Positions 63,651-64,000 of a stretch of DNA of 64,000 nucleotides are shown here, one piece after another. Made by a program: the position numbers and the translations under genes. Position 1 is the first letter of the stretch. Each line of letters opens with the position of its first letter. This stretch comes from Sporosarcina sp. BI001-red. Lineage in GTDB: Bacteria; Bacillota; Bacilli; Bacillales_A; Planococcaceae. Location: NCBI RefSeq assembly GCF_003384035.1, contig NZ_QQAK01000009.1, positions 555,717 to 619,716 on the forward strand. Direction: 5' to 3'. A model generated the notes under the pieces. It did no database searches. It had not been told where the DNA came from and saw only the letters and a program-made list of their open reading frames with translations.

Positions 63651-63849
63651 GATAATCGGGCGCATTTTCTGTTTACGGGTGACTCTGCAATTGTTTATAT
63701 GGTCTTCTTCTTAGGCGTTTTTATACTTGTTATGAAGGTTTTAGAATAGGGAGCTAAACGGACAGCAAATGCGTTTGTTTCCATCTTGGGGTTTAGGTTT
63801 TATTTTATTTGTTGCCATCTACATTTTTTTAAATTATGTGGGGCGTTAA
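63651..63849 (+). pseudogene. decayed DUF3899-like membrane protein
   Basis: One frame from 63651 reads DNRAHFLFTGDSAIVYMVFF then LGVFILVMKVLE and stops at TAG. Another frame from 63760 reads GQQMRLFPSWGLGFILFVAI then YIFLNYVGR and stops at 63849. Both are membrane-protein-like and resemble halves of a small membrane protein like the one at 63058, now split by a frameshift or stop. No start with a ribosome site is evident. Confidence 0.4.
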
Positions 63850-63862
63850 TTGCAACGTGTTA

Positions 63863-64000
63863 TGTCAGAAAAGTGAATAGGCTACACTTACTTGGACAGA
63901 AAAGTTAGGGTCTTGTAGAATACAACCAAAGAGATGAGGAGAATCTACATGACTGAAAAACGAGTGAGACGAACCTATACAAAGGAATTTAAAAACCAAA
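63863..64000 (+). mobile_element. left end of an IS3-type insertion sequence (cut by window)
   Basis: The sequence from about 63863 carries TGTCAGAAAAGTGAATAGG and a related TGGACAGAAAAGTTAGG at 63893, similar to IS3-family end sequences. A transposase start follows at 63949. The exact left tip cannot be fixed without the other end. It lies next to decayed coding sequence. Confidence 0.6.
63949..64000 (+). CDS. IS3-family transposase OrfA, N-terminal fragment
   Basis: The visible 17 residues, MTEKRVRRTYTKEFKNQ, match the opening of IS3-family OrfA (helix-turn-helix) proteins, which usually begin with a basic stretch and YTKEFK. GATGAGGAGAATCTAC precedes the ATG. The rest lies beyond the window. 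Confidence 0.7.
   Translation, partial: MTEKRVRRTYTKEFKNQ

Overview
The window looks like a chromosome segment of a low-GC, Gram-positive, spore-forming-type bacterium of the Bacillales. Planococcaceae (Sporosarcina-like) is my best guess from memory of gene families, not from a search. Supporting signs are strong AGGAGG-type ribosome binding sites, frequent TTG/GTG starts, CcpA cre boxes with an HPr kinase-like gene, a Fur box, a glmS ribozyme and many Bacillus families (MsmX, YunC, YxcD, YitT, HmoB, NamA, YjgB, DUF1540).

Bases 1-17,900 form a carbohydrate island. galE (partial) and galK run leftward. Rightward come an ABC importer without its own ATPase (lipoprotein and two permeases), an intracellular GH35 beta-galactosidase, a LacI regulator, a ROK sugar kinase, a GntR/UTRA regulator, an AgaS-type isomerase/deaminase, a class II tagatose-bisphosphate-type aldolase, a LacC/FruK-type kinase and a NagA/AgaA-type deacetylase. 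A ROK repressor, a PucR-like regulator and an MsmX-type ATPase follow. Together they read as import of a galactosyl-N-acetylhexosamine disaccharide, most likely galacto-N-biose (Gal-beta-1,3-GalNAc). It would be split inside the cell; galactose goes to GalK/GalE, and GalNAc goes through GalNAc-6-P, GalN-6-P, tagatose-6-P and tagatose-1,6-bisphosphate to triose phosphates. The substrate is inferred. Near-perfect cre boxes and shared palindromes suggest coordinated control.

Bases 18,000-34,800 are housekeeping and transport: NamA, ProC, a metallo-hydrolase and SDR pair, a divergent HPr kinase, a membrane serine protease, a BCCT betaine transporter, an NCS1 permease, an SDR, and a Fur-box-controlled siderophore ABC system divergent from a ferredoxin-NADP reductase. 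Bases 34,900-38,750 hold a signalling pair: a GAF/HD-GYP protein whose natural start is cut by an in-frame TGA, and a SRPBCC/zinc-ribbon/class III cyclase fusion. A YjgB-like lipoprotein follows.

Bases 38,750-45,200 hold a TetR / CaiT-like BCCT / CocE-type hydrolase module with a perfect cre box, then a gene-poor stretch with eight copies of a 20-bp tandem repeat and a broken murF fragment. Bases 45,240-50,330 carry a large SF1 helicase with a small winged-helix-like partner and a cupin. From 50,380 to 60,080 there are LCP, YitT (behind a possible attenuator), YunC, HmoB, a Cu/Zn-SOD-type lipoprotein, YxcD and DUF1540 proteins, a DUF1641/NDH-2 pair and glmS with its ribozyme. The right end has an SDR/acyl-CoA ligase pair, a DUF3899 membrane protein with a decayed relative, and the start of an IS3-type element cut by the window edge.
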